Shown piece after piece: positions 37,922 through 50,890 of a stretch of 64,000 bases of DNA (its first letter is position 1; each line of letters begins with the position of its first letter). The DNA lies in contig NC_092563.1 of NCBI RefSeq assembly GCF_037975245.1, positions 21,107,594 to 21,171,593 on the forward strand, given 5' to 3'. The position numbers and the translations under genes were made by a program. Below the pieces are notes generated by a model. The model searched no databases. It was given only the letters and a program-made list of their open reading frames with translations, and was not told where the DNA came from. This DNA is from Apostichopus japonicus. Lineage: Eukaryota > Echinodermata > Holothuroidea > Aspidochirotida > Stichopodidae.

Positions 37922-38081
37922 CAGTAAACTGTCTGACTCCTCCCTGGTCCTCCATAGCATCCTCCATCTGCATAATTATTCGCCCTTTATAGCGGTCATA
38001 TTTCGTTATCGTTCCATCTTCTATAGGTTTTGTCAACACGTAGCCTATCTGAGGCATCCGTACATTCTTCACCACCTCCAT
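37922..38081 (-). CDS. Candidate exon of unrecognised gene
   Basis: On the minus strand an open segment runs from ATG at 38081 to a good GTATGT donor after position 37922. It gives 53 codons plus one base. The protein, MEVVKNVRMPQIGYVLTKPI continuing with EDGTITKYDRYKGR and IIMQMEDAMEDQGG, has a balanced, soluble-protein composition quite unlike the low-complexity frames nearby. An in-frame TGA lies two codons before the ATG, so it would be a first coding exon. I do not recognise the family, and I found no obvious next exon at lower coordinates. It may be a real exon or chance. Confidence 0.33.
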
Positions 38082-39754
38082 GTGTCAATCTAAACTAAAG
38101 GTGTGAAGAATCTTTTCAAGTGTTTTGTGTCCTCCTCGCTCATTTCTTTGAAAAACAAAAGCGATCTTGATATGTAACAAACAGATTGAAGGATCACTGT
38201 CTCGAAAGTGCAAACTCAAGAGGTTAAAGACCATCTACCATAATACCCAGTTTAGACGGCCAATGCCCTCCAAAGAGACAGGACCAGATTTAGAGGACCC
38301 TCAACGGGCCCTCATAGCCTTCCATCACGGGTGTCAGCAGTGCCATTCATCATTAAGGACAGTTCACAAGGGCCCCTCGCAGGTGGTATACACACCCGAC
38401 TTGGCGCATTGTTGTCGTTCTCAAGTGCGCCGACTGAAGTAATTTAAGTTGTTTGGAGGAGTCCGTAAGAAAAAGAACCACAGACTTAGTACACAACCAG
38501 ATTGGCGGGATTCGGTGCCAGTGTTTTAAATTATCACAGCGGTTGGTTACATCCTTATAGAACTTAGTATGCTCAATCGCGGCACTCCAGATTCATATGT
38601 CTGTACATAGGTTCAGTTGCTGAATTCGTTAATCCATGGTTGTTTTCGCTGTAAATAAATAACAGCAATTATTCATTAGTCTTTATGGCTCCAAGAGAAC
38701 AAGAAAAAGAGGGGAAAAAACGCAAACTCAATCGTTTCCTTCCTAGAATCACTGGTCCTACATTATCAGAGAATCTGATTTGTTTTCTTGAAAAACCCAA
38801 ATTCTTTAAGCAGATTGAGCAGACGATAGACAAGGGCTACCACATTGTTCTTGTGTTTCGTAAACTAATAAAGGTTTTTTATTCTTCTTTAAAGAGGATT
38901 TCTGATGGTGGAAGAAGTTGTTTTCACTACACGGTATAGTATCTCTTTCTTATTCATTCTTATATCCGACGTCATATTATTTGAAACAATGAGATCTGTC
39001 CGACGATATACACGTTACGAAAAGTTTTGGACGTGAAACTCTTTGAGATTCAAAAGATAGCTTACAGTGGAATCAGAATTCGTGATTCGGTTTTCAGAAA
39101 TGTTAACGGAAGCACACGCAACGAAACATGTATGCAAACTACACAGCCAAAGGAGGAGTGGGCGGGGCGGCAGGCGGGGGGGGGGGGGGGGTACAGACCC
39201 AGGTCCCGAGGTCAATTTAGGGGCCCGGTAAATTATGGGATACTTAGCAGTGCCGCGACGACCATTTAGGTCCGGTCTCTGTCGTGGCTTTCGACGACCA
39301 TGATTTCATGCTGTGAATATAAACGACGGAAATATTAAAAAATAAAATGGGATAAATAGTCTAGAAAGTTTGGAAGTTTTACAGGAAAATTTACAGGACT
39401 ATGTTGTGTATGCTTCTTCGGGCTACACACACACACACACATACAAACACCTTCTGAAGGTAAAATAGACAAGCCTTATTTCTTAAAGTGCCATGTCATT
39501 GTACATTGGTCGTTACACTTGAATTCTTCTCTCTTTTCTTTCTTTTTTTTGTGTGCAACGTGTAATGTTATTTCTTTCCACGTCAGAACAATTGCATGTA
39601 AAATATATTGACCTTAGCATATTTTGCTACAATGTCACAACTGATTCTTGATATTTCGAGCTCGATTTACAAACAGCATCTTTCCATGTAATACCCCGGC
39701 CCACAACCATACGGAGCCTAAAGTTTCCCGTCGAACGTGTATCGTCTTTGGTTT
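38082..39754. other. No firm gene; GC-richer patch at 38.2-38.45 kb
   Basis: An open plus-strand stretch ending at 38442 (HHGCQQCHSSLRTVHKGPSQ and following) is GC-richer than its surroundings, but has no recognised family or splice structure. A G16 run lies at 39176-39191 and a CA tract near 39425. Confidence 0.5.
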
Positions 39755-40128
39755 CAAGGGCGTAGGAACCGGGGGGGGGCTGGGGGGCGCCAGCCCCCCC
39801 CCCAGTGAAAAATGTGGAGGGGCGGAAGTATCATTCCGCCCCCCGCTTCGCAAATCAGAAAACCCCTTTTTCATTTCCAAATGAGAAAAAAAAATCTCAT
39901 TTGGAGCACCAAATTGCATCTAAGGCCTGGTGAAAATACAAAATTAAGTTTACAAAATGGAGTGGGTGTTGAAGTGTGCTATATTGCACCAAGTTGCATC
40001 TGAGGCTACCTGGAAATGCAAAAAATTCCAAAAGGGAGGATGACACCCCCTCCCCTTAGACCCCTCCCCCAGGTCGGCCTTCAGTCTTCAGCCCCCCCCC
40101 CACTCAAAAGTACCTTCCTACGCCACTG
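39755..40128. mobile_element. hAT-type MITE, copy 2
   Basis: Same family and orientation as the element at 23.0 kb. The ends are CAAGGGCGTAGGAA and TTCCTACGCCACTG. It is flanked by a perfect 8-bp target duplication TTTGGTTT at 39747-39754 and 40129-40136, which fixes both boundaries and points to a hAT transposase. It contains the same internal hairpin and duplicated GCACCAA(A/G)TTGCATCT block. It has no coding capacity. Confidence 0.88.
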
Positions 40129-40840
40129 TTTGGTTTAATTATCAGATAATCGCTTCGTGTTTACCGTTTCGAGTAAAAGGAAACGAAGTTCATAACATTA
40201 CGCTACTCTTCGATAGCCTTTATACTACCGTGAATACGCATGGAGAGGAAATGATTATTATAGGTTGGAACGAATGAACGCTGTGCACAACTCAAGTTAT
40301 AAGGTTACCTGAGTGTTAAAACTTTCCAATGGCGCGAAAACTTCATTGGACTGAACTGAGTAGCATCTACTGCCCTTAAATTTACGATTACTGCTCTTTA
40401 CTAACATCAGATTTAAGACATTTATAGCGTATGTGGTGTTGATCCAAACAATTCTTTATCAATGGGGGGGGGGGGGGTGGAGGGGGGAGTTCCTGTACTC
40501 TTTCAAACTCAAAATCCCAGGCAGAGTTCCGTCCATGATTTTCTGCAAATACACGTCTCATCCGGGAGAAAGTACTGATGTAGAGTTGAAATTTCTAGCA
40601 TTATTTTGAGAGCAAGATTTACTTTCTTAAACAAATTTGAATAAACTACTTTTAGAGTAAACTGAAAATATGTAACTCTTTTAGTACCAATGAATTTAGG
40701 ACCAACTTAATGAGGAGAATAGGGATATTTTTCATACTTTAAATGTGTACATGGCGTTGGAGGGGTGGGGTAGGGTATATGGTGAATATATGTGGGAGCG
40801 AGTGAATGTGTATAGTGTGATGGTGCATTTTCTTTTGCAG

Positions 40841-40950
40841 TCATTCCATACAGAAGAGTGCTGTCAGGTCTGACGAAAGGAGGTCCGGGCGCTTCCACCG
40901 GTGACCAGGAAAGATATGGAGGGACCATGGTCGGACCTTGTAAGAGCCAG
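40841..40950 (+). CDS. Candidate internal exon of unrecognised gene
   Basis: A 110-bp segment lies between a good acceptor (TTTTCTTTTGCAG) and a GTAGAT donor. After two leading bases it is open for 36 codons: IPYRRVLSGLTKGGPGASTG, then DQERYGGTMVGPCKSQ. It is GC-richer than its AT-rich surroundings and ends on a codon boundary. No family is recognised, and neighbouring exons were not identified. The donor is not strong. Treat as a hypothesis. Confidence 0.28.
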
Positions 40951-43900
40951 GTAGATAGGCTAATAGTAACACCTCATTTTCCTTCCTTCTATGAGAATAC
41001 ACTATTCTTAATAGTATATTTTCCCTGCATTTTGTTATATAATGGCATCAATTCTAGCTTGACTTAAAGATTGACTGCAGCTGATTTAGATAAATCAGAT
41101 TTGATGAAATATAGCGTGGGCCTATCGATTTAATTGTATCGGCCTAAAGTTACCTGCCGATGTGTTGATGTATAGGTTATACCTATTACGATGCAGTATA
41201 TATATATAGAGAGAGAGAATAATATACATTTTATTAGAATATTGCATTGTTCAATTAAATCCATTGGGCTAGATAGGTTTCAACACTACCCAAGCTTCAA
41301 GATACAGCCTGAAAAATTAAATAAAGTGTAAAATGTTTTAAAACTAGTTTGCTATGTAAAGACAGATATTAATAAATTATATAAGGACGATAGACACTGA
41401 GGAGCTATGCTGTGTACATGTGAGCTAGCAGCATTCAATAGATCACTGCACATTCCATGATAAGACATGTATATCATGCGATATGAACCAGTTTTGCGAA
41501 ATAATATACCAGACGGTCACCGCCCGGCCAGCCCGACCGCCGCCGGGCAAACACAAAGTGTCTATTGATAAGCGAAGGCGTCTATTTTATGATTACTAAC
41601 TGGGACATCAAATGTCATATTTGTCCCCCAAAGTTATTTTCGATCAGTAATCAAGAGTTGTAACACAATCTTCGTTTTTTTGGCAAAAGTCGATTCTCAG
41701 GAGCCAAAGGTTGACAAAAGAAACATTTCCGGTGACAGGGGTTTAAAAGAAAAACTATTAAGGCGTTCATTGACATTCCGAAGAGTACACTCAAACACGA
41801 GTCCGTGCTATTCCATACGACCACACACGTAAATCACCGAGTGTTTCGAAAAGGTTTCAAAATTTTGAGGTTTCATGATTATCAAGATGTACATAAGTAC
41901 TTTAACCGACAGAAAAGAAATAGAAAAAAATGAAAAAAAAAGAAGAAAAAAGAATATCATGAGGTGTATAATTCCAAGTCGTTTTTTTATAATAAGGATG
42001 GAATGGTTAGTGTTACCATACCACCCAAGGTTATTTCGTGAAAGGTGGTATCGAAGAAAAAAAAACGGAAAATCATTTTTTCGTTCTGTCAAGAAACACC
42101 CACACAATAACCCTAGAGAATACATTGTTATCAATGGCGACTCATTTTCTGACAAATCGTTCTAGAATTACTATACCAAATTGAATGTGAAACTAAAAGG
42201 ATGTGATTCAGGGCTGCAGTTGATCAAAACCTTTTAAACTTCTTTTCTCTTTCGTTTCAAACCCAATGTAATTTTGAAAGTCACACGGTAGATGTATCAC
42301 AATGCCATAGCCCAGGGCCGGAAAGCACATCGACCGATATCTTAATTTGTCCGCCTACCGAAGGGAATTTCTCCTTTCTGGGAAAAAGAAAGAAAAAAGA
42401 AAACGAAAACGCCAAAAAAAGAAGAAAATCTTTCAGTGATTGGACCCATTTAATAACCAGTTCAAGCATGGACGTATCAACTTTCAACTTTGTCAGGGTA
42501 ATACTCCCTTGGTCAGTTTTAACGGCATGTATTTGGGCAGGGGATGGGCAGGGGATTGATTGTCGGTGTAAGCTTAAAAACTTCCTATGTGCCGCGTGTT
42601 TATCACGCTTTACCCTGCCCCATCCCCAAACCTCCCCACGCAACCTCTCCCCCATGTAGTCAAGTTATCGACTTTACTTCAGTAATAATCCATCACTAAT
42701 ATTTCATTTAACTCCTTGTATACAACGAACGGAACAAACTACGGTATATGTGTACACAATCGTATACTTATGCACCTGCAACCGGAACAGGCGAGAGAAA
42801 CCAATAATTACCGTCTTTCCTTTCTAGTTGTTTCACATACACAACAGATATACAAGAGATATACATGTAGAATGAGTTGTTTGCCTAAAGCTGATCGTCT
42901 AAGGAATTGTGATTCATTATTTAATGTGGTTTGCAGCATCCTCTTGGCGAGGATAATCAGCAAAATAGATTTGAAATGTGTTTACTTCAATACTTGAATG
43001 AATGAAACTTAACAACAAAATATGAACACCACTTATGGTGTTTACAATAGCAAAGCAAACATACTTCCAGACCGGACGAAATCGACTTGGACAAGTCTTA
43101 GTGATCGATCTCAGTACTACAGTATGGTAGAAGCGGTTGCCAAAGAATGGAAGACTACTTTTGCAAAAGTGGATCTTTGAGTGAAATATCGACTCGGAAA
43201 GTAAATAACATCGACGGGCTTGTTATTGACAGAGGGGTTAGTCACATTTTAATGATCATTAATGCGTACCTATTTCCTGATCGATATAGACAGAAGGAAA
43301 AGGTATACACGCGTCATGCGCCTATAGAGACGAGGCCGCCTCGGCGCTTGTTGAAGAAGATTCTCGGATGGTTGGTTTAGTCATTGCGACCGGCAACCAA
43401 ATGAGTACAGAGTACAATACTGGCATTACAGTTAAACTTGGAAAAGTTCGGGCCAAGTCGAGACGGAAGGTTGTCCACGTGATAGTATTTACTGAATATT
43501 ATATATGCAGACAATATCTAGACACGGAACCACGGAGTATTGTTACGAACGTGAACAAAAAACTAAATCAGGAATAGTCGAGTTATTTCTAATGCAGGCT
43601 ATCTGTATTTTACCGCAGTGCATGTGAATCAGTTCCCTATATGCATGGGCTAGCCATGGTCGATAGATTTCTAAGGTCTAAAATCATCAATAGGTACTAT
43701 AAGTTCCTCTATCGTGATTGATGACTATATAACTGCACATTTGGGACTGATCTCAGTGCAACTTGATTGCTCATTGACTTAAAGCTAGTAAACAACAGTA
43801 CAAAGAACATACATTTATCAGAATTGGGGGAATTAAATCATCTCGTGACCATGGTATAGGAAGTTTATTGTCATCAATAGTCCATTATTCCATGGGAAAC

Positions 43901-46900
43901 TTTTTTATATATATTTTTTTGCCCCGCAATTATAACAGTATTGTACAAGCAAGAGGATAGTTCCTTGATATAGAATCCGGGAAAATCCAGGATTCGAATA
44001 ATAGAGGTTTGATTAATCCAAGTTGTATACTGTAAAGCTTGAAGATGTATTGAATCGAATCTAGGTCAATAGAGACACATCTTAGTTTTAAGGCTATTTC
44101 TTCCACTTTCTGCATGTATCCTTCACTCCACACGTTCAGTAAACACTCTCAAAATCCGAAACCCATTAGCTGGCCGTACCGCCCCTCCCCCACCCCCAGG
44201 AATGGGTGAAGCTTAACCCTATGGAACCCCCATCTTGATCCGTCAGTGAAATTTCCTTTTAATTATTCACTATAGGCCTTCGAGGCATGAGTTTCCACAA
44301 GGGAGCGTACAAGGGAGCCACAAGGGGGTAAGTTCTCACATTTCATTTTGTTGAGGCAGATTGTCGGACAATTATTGATGTACTGAACGCTAGCCACAAA
44401 CCCAAACTTTTTCGCGCAGGCTCTCCATAGAAATGAATTTATAATCAAGAACCTTTGAAAGAGGTCACGCATTCACATCTTCCGTTTCCTGTTAAACAAC
44501 TGTACAGTCTAGAAGCAACTACGAATGGAGCTTTTGTCAGGAAAGAAAACAATTGTGAGAATATGAAGAGCGTTTAAATGGGATAAGGGTCATTTAGGTG
44601 CAGTGGTAAGGTTTATAGCTCCATGCATAGGTATAGTGTCAATTAAAAAGTTCGAGTTAAAGTGACGGACTGTCAATCACTGAATCACCTTATGCGACTG
44701 TCACTTTAATGTATTTGTCTCATATCTGTTTATTAAAATCGCATGAGCGACCTGGATCATTCCGTTCTGAAGTTATCTCCATGCTATAAATTACCCCCCC
44801 CCCCCCCCCCACCATCCAACCTTGTATCTTCTGACGAATATGACTCACTGCACTTGTTGAAGGCGAGATTAAAAGAGAGGGCGCTGTCAATATTTTGCAA
44901 AACGATCGTAAGATCATGTGATAAAATAATCAACAGCTGTGGATTTTGCAAATATCTCCAACATCGATGGCAAGTGATCATCTATCAATCAGTTTGCGAC
45001 CGCCAGACAAATCCTATCGAAAAACAAATACAATACAGTATAATCTACAAGAAAGGTATCAGTATTTTACTGATGAATTTTCCCAGTTCTGTGGTGAATT
45101 TTCATATATTGTGTCCTTTTTACATGAATGCGGAATTGATTCCTGTTATAACCTAACGAATGTATTCCAGTATAACTGTGGGCCTAATGTTAACCATTTT
45201 ATAACGTTGTAGAATACGTCCTGTATGAGTGTGACAAATTTGTAATGTTTAACGTAGGATGCAATTTGCTAATCAATGAAATTTTTCAAATCGGGTTCAG
45301 GTAATCTTTTACTTGCTGTTGAGGGAGGTATGCAAGGGCCAACCAGCCACTTGTTAACTTGGCACAAAGTTAGGCCTAGGCTAGTATTAGCTTCACAGAG
45401 TAACAGTAACACTAACAACAGGCCTAACTTAATTAGGCCTAGTACAAAACTTAATATGATGATAGGCCTACCATGGTAAGGCAGAGTTAACACATATAAT
45501 CCATTGTACTATTTTGTTTTGTGTTTCTCTTTTGTAGTTGGTCAAGTGTACGGTAATATGCCATAACAATGCTAAGTACTAATATCCTGAAAATAATACT
45601 ATACTACTACTGCTATCCCATCCTACATTATGAAGCCAGCTCGTACAACTAGACAACTCAATCAAGCTAAGTTCATCCAACCTTGCTGCAAAACAGATGA
45701 TTACAAATATAGTTTTTTCCGAGAACGATAACAGATTGGAACTCTTTGCCTTCAGAATTGACCAAAGTATAGGCCTACCCAAATCCCAAATTGTCTTTTT
45801 TCCCTTTTAATGATTGGTTATTAAGCCCCACCATTTGGGTTGTAGGCCTAGGTCTATGTTATGCAAGATAAGTTTGTGTTGTTCATGTAGCTATTTCAAA
45901 TTGAACATAAGGTAAAACATGAGGTAAAACATGAACATAAGGTAAAACATGAGTACTTAGATTATTAACAGGTTTAGCCAGATGAAACAACAGTCAGAAC
46001 TCAGAAATATGTTTATATCAAATCACAGGCTACTCTCACAGTTGACTACTTGTTAGTGAAAGGACGTTGGTACAAAATTAATGTTGGTTTATTCATTTGA
46101 AAATTCAATGTGAGGGCCTTATCAAGCTAGGCAATTTCTTGGCTTAAGGTGTTCATTCGCAAGTACTATCTAGCACGCTTAATAACATGAATGCTTTTCC
46201 CACGTGACCAAAACTTCAGAAAGTGTCACATTTTATTTGACATTATCACAAGTCAAACTTTCTTCTGGATTATTTCAGCCTTTTACCAAAAAATGTGGTC
46301 TCATCTTTCCTGAACTAATACTCTACAAGGGGGACCTGAATGCTCATTTATAGTGTAAAACACAATTTGATTGTCTCTAAGCCATGTAGATGTTAGGCCA
46401 CTTTAGTTTGTAATATTATGCCAGCTCTATAAGTACGATAATTTTTCCAAGAAGTTTTGAAGCATCAGTCTGCAAACCAAAAATGAAATCATCGAGACTT
46501 CAAATTTGAATATGCAACCAAATCTCTGCAACTTTGCATTGCATTTCATTGTGTACAGGTGTAGGGTTGATGTTTGGAGGTATGTGATAACTTTGTGATG
46601 CCCACTTACAGTATAAGTCAAATGCCAGTGTTTGGTTACGTTCGTTCAAACTAAGCAGTTCTAGTTGTGAACCACCAAATACTGCCCATTGCCTGTGTGG
46701 AAAATAATTTCATATTGATTGACGTGACTGAAGCCAGAGCAAAACCTGAAGTAGTCATAGTTGTAAATCTTGGTCAGTACATGCAAACTCACATTCCATG
46801 ATTTTCCAAGTTACAGTGGTTATGCTCAGTCTGTCGTCATTCAAGAGGGCAGTGTGCCTAATTGCGAAAAGTCTCTGCAAATGATTTACCAAATTACTGT

Positions 46901-48526
46901 TACTCTTTAAATTGAACTGTGCAGCTCCTCATAGGTGTTGTTGTACTGCCTTCTGAAATCATGTTTCATCAAAAGTTTACACAATGACAAGAGAAAGTGA
47001 AATCATTTCTAGAAAACACCTACGAATATCACAAAATCCCTTTCATATTTGAAGGTAAGGACTACAGGAGAGCTCTGCATGTTTGTTAGATTTTTGTAAT
47101 CTATAGCCTTGATGGTACAGCACTGTGTGTAGTTGCTTATTAGGATGTGAGTCATCCTTCAGAATGTTAGCTCTGATCTTATCCACACAGTTGGACGTAC
47201 TGTAATCTTGCATCAATATCTTCAAAATCCTTCAACTCTTGCACCTTGCATTACATAAGATACCATTTAAGGGTAATTAGTCTTTTTGATCCAGAGATAC
47301 AGTGAAGACTTACCAGTACATGACAGTACTAAGGCACAAGTACAGTAAAAGTAGTAATGTTCAAGTAGTCTTGCATGCATCTGAAACTGAAAACAAGTTT
47401 TGTTACACAACTATACAAACATTTTGTTAAAGTGGAAATGAGAGTATTGTGTTTACCATATACTGTATACTGAATAAAAGAATTGTTAATAATTTCGGAG
47501 GATTGGTACTCTTCCTCATGAATATGCCAGTAAAGCACTGTAACAATTCAATGAATTCAGCAGTCAGAGACTTCTGAATAGCATAAAGGTTCAAAACTTA
47601 CATTAAAAGTTGCACACCGAAGAAGTTTGAATAGCAGCAAAGTTCTGAGTCCTCACAGAAATTATACAGTCACACATTTTACTCATTGTATGTTATGTAT
47701 GCAAAGCTGTGGTGTGTTAAGTTTTTATCAGCTTTGACTACATAAAATATTTGATGTGCCATGGAAACAGAAAAGTTACCTTCACCTGCTGTCTGTAACA
47801 CACTTTATCCTACTTGTCAATCTTATGTACACAAGTAAAAGTTATTTTAGGCGAGATGTACGAAATGTGTTGCACAATAAGTGTTTACATAATATACATG
47901 GAAATGTGAACAGGTAGATTTATCTTCCAGAAAGTAAAGGGATGATTCTATGACACCACCAAAAAAACAAGAAAGGTATTTGTCCTAGTCGAGGCAAACA
48001 TTTCATTGAACACAACAGCCAAACCTATGCAAAGGTTGTCAGTGGTATTTCCAACTTAAAACACAAAATGTGCTCAAAATTCTGAAAAGTAGATCCCAAG
48101 ATTTTCTGACTTTTTCACATTATTCCTGTAGATTGAAGTGGATTAAAACCTTGCATAGAGTGAACTGTAAACTCTTAGTATACGTTCGTCTCTAATCAAA
48201 TTACCCTCTTACTCTTTCTACCACCCAAAGTATTTAAATTCCACTTAATTTCTAGCATATTTGGGAACAGAACAGATGTCCTTCAGCATGTAACTGACGG
48301 TGGGAAAAAAAGAAGTGATTTATCTTTCTCTGACTTCACACAATTTGATCTGTTAACCTATTCTTGCTTCTTGTCATTGAGTAACCGTTTATTTGTTGTC
48401 TGTACCAGAACAATCAAAGTGACTTTGATAATTAATAAAACAATTGTATTAAAAGCCTCTTTATTGATTACTGATTGCTTCCTATTTTCAGTGAGTGCCC
48501 TGCAGTTTCCTTATATCCTACTGTAG
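40951..48526. other. No gene seen; likely upstream or 5' region of ATP9
   Basis: No recognisable first exon of the flippase (for example an IPL-P-rich start) was found here. Contains a G14 run at 40464-40477 (just outside the left edge), a C17 run at 44794-44810, clustered TAGGCCTA words at 45.36-45.47 kb and a short GGTAAAACATGA tandem repeat near 45910-45955. The promoter of the ATP9 gene may lie here or further left. Confidence 0.5.
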
Positions 48527-48597
48527 GTGGAATCTGTTGTACTCATGCAACGTGGACACTTTGAATCTCAAAGTGACGACGAAATAGAGCGAGACAG
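48527..48597 (+). CDS. ATP9B: Probable 5' coding exon of ATP9-type flippase
   Basis: This exon is inferred, not certain. It lies between a pyrimidine-containing acceptor ending CTACTGTAG and a GTGACC donor. It is open in one frame, which contains the Met of MQRGHFESQSDDEIERD (ATG at 48545). The same frame meets a TAG at 48524-48526, directly at the acceptor, so translation must either be spliced in or start at this ATG. The exon ends with two bases (AG) of a split codon. The first base of the next exon at 58297 completes it as AGT (Ser) and keeps that exon's frame. The acidic, Ser-rich composition resembles the poorly conserved cytosolic N-terminus of ATP9 proteins, but I cannot align it residue by residue. 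A further upstream exon with the true start may exist and was not found. Confidence 0.55.
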
Positions 48598-50439
48598 GTG
48601 ACCTTTCTGTACAGAAGTGTGAGAGTCGTTTCGTTGAACCCCAAATAATGATCCTTTGTATCTTTTAGTCTTTAGCAACCTATTCACTCCCTACTGTAGC
48701 TTTTATTTTCACTTACGCTGCTGGTCTTTCAAGCAGGATATTGGGTTGATATTTTGTTGAGCAAATGTATGTTTTTCTCTTCTTTTTGAAAGTATTTTTC
48801 AGATATACAGTGGCTTTGCTACATGATCTCCTCGGATCAAAGTTCCATTTCATGTAAAGCATGACAAAAAGGGAGAAAAAAAATAGTGCAAAAGATAGGT
48901 CTGTATTTAGTTGTCCTTGTTCTACCTGGTGTTTTGTTTAGGGTTGGTTGCTATGGAAATTGTTAACCAAATTTGTGATCGTATGTTAGTTGATCTGGTT
49001 GACGCCCTTCAAACACCCCCCCCCCTCCAAAAAAAAGCAAAAAGTTGGTATTAATCTCACCGATGTACAGTACCAGAAAATTATTTAACGTTTGCATCTT
49101 CTGTAACAATTTGGAATTTTTTATGGCACACCCTTGTCAATCATTAAAAAATGATATTTACTTATCTGTGTAAAAACTAGACCATATATTTAAAATTTAA
49201 CCTGTACATAGAATTTGAAAAATTATGATGAAAAATTGGCACACTGATCAAATCAAAATATTTAAATGCATTTGTCGTTCAATCCTTAATAACCTGCTTG
49301 AAGACCCTTCTTTTTTCTTTTTTAATATTCTGAGGATAAACTCATACATTTCATAAAATGATACTCGGGATTCAATTTTGTGACATTCTTGGATTCTCTG
49401 TAAAACAACAAACCAGGTTTGAATAGATTTGGTTGTTTCTGTACCCAGAGCAGACATTTAACGATTTTCTCCTGGTACCCACCTGGGGCAAATGTTTTAC
49501 AATTTTTCTGTTCGTCCTTTGGACAACCAGGCCTTACTTTTTGAAACGTGTAGCAAAATGACAATGAGCAATATCTACACTGTAGGAGAGAGATGTGTAG
49601 GTTGATGTATAGAACACCAGATTTGAAGGTTATACCAATTTGTTCCTATTTGGGGGTGGATGTTTAGTTTACAATGCAATCTGAATTTGATGTAAACAAC
49701 TATTTGGCTCCCGGACAACCTCAACATGTGGTTTTGGTCAAGTCCGAAAAGAAAATTTGGGTAGACTAGGATAACCGCACTAACACTTAAAAATTGGCTC
49801 TGTCCGTACATTTTGCTGTAGTAAAGGCTCTTTCTTTAAAATAAAACCAAACCAAAGAAATTGTCTGATTTAAAGTGTAACAGGAATGCAAAAAACCATT
49901 GCAAACTGTGACCTCTAATTAATGAAATGAGATGATGTATCGCTGGCCTTTTGTTTACATTTCCCCTCAAAGGGGAAGTTTCTGTATTTGCTTCAATGGT
50001 GTCAAACGCTCCACGAAAGTGACTAAAACCGGTAAAAAGGAGGCCGTTGGAAAACTGATTGTATGAGTTAATCTTCTCCAGATCCTCCTCATTCCTGTTC
50101 TGACTTTCCGTGGCTGTGAAGTTGCTGCTCTGTCTACTGTATTTCATTTTCTCCTGCAGTTGTCTTTTTCATTTTGATTAGATATTGTAGTCACATTGTG
50201 TAGTCTTTCACATGATATAACAATAATTAATCTTATTAGTAACCTTTCTTTTCTTCAATTTGTGCATTCCAATAGGCTATATTAATTTGTTTCCATTTAA
50301 CATCTATGTTTCCAGGGAAAGGGGGTGTGCTTGTAAGTTGGTATATTATCATCTTAATTGTGAGAAGGTCCCCCTCCCCCCTCCCACCTCCCACCCTCCC
50401 CCCCCAAACTAAAGGACATTTCTGTGTATCCCTGTGACA

Positions 50440-50545
50440 CAGACAGCCAACTATGGTTCGCTATCTATAAGTTGAAGCAATGAGGCTTAGCAATCGGGAG
50501 GTTCGGGGTTCGATCCTCTGCTGGGTTATAGTAAGGTTTTGTTTT
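50440..50545 (+). mobile_element. Possible tRNA-related SINE trace
   Basis: GGTTCGGGGTTCGATCCTCT resembles a tRNA B box (GGTTCGANTCC), preceded by GCTTAGCAATCGGGA. No convincing A box or cloverleaf forms, and no target duplication was found. It could be a worn tRNA-derived SINE head or chance. Confidence 0.3.
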
Positions 50546-50890
50546 TTATCCAAAAGCAATCTACAGTTTTCCATCTAAAAAGACTTTCTTAATTGAAAAG
50601 ATTACAAATTTGAGTTAAAATGTTGAATTGGAAGCCACCCAATGTTTAAGTTGTAATCCATAAGCCCTTGCGGGTTTCTCCCACGTTTATGGTCGCTTAA
50701 GCGTCGTAAAAATAACTGCTGATTATTATTGTTATTATTATTATATATAGCATTGTCATCATGAATAGTTTGCCTTTGATGTAGTAAGTGTTTTGCACAA
50801 CTTGTGTTATAAGTTGCATCAAACAAGGTACGTAATAATTATAAAAGGACAAAAGGTACAACAAATTGTGTAGCTGTTCCAATCACAAAG

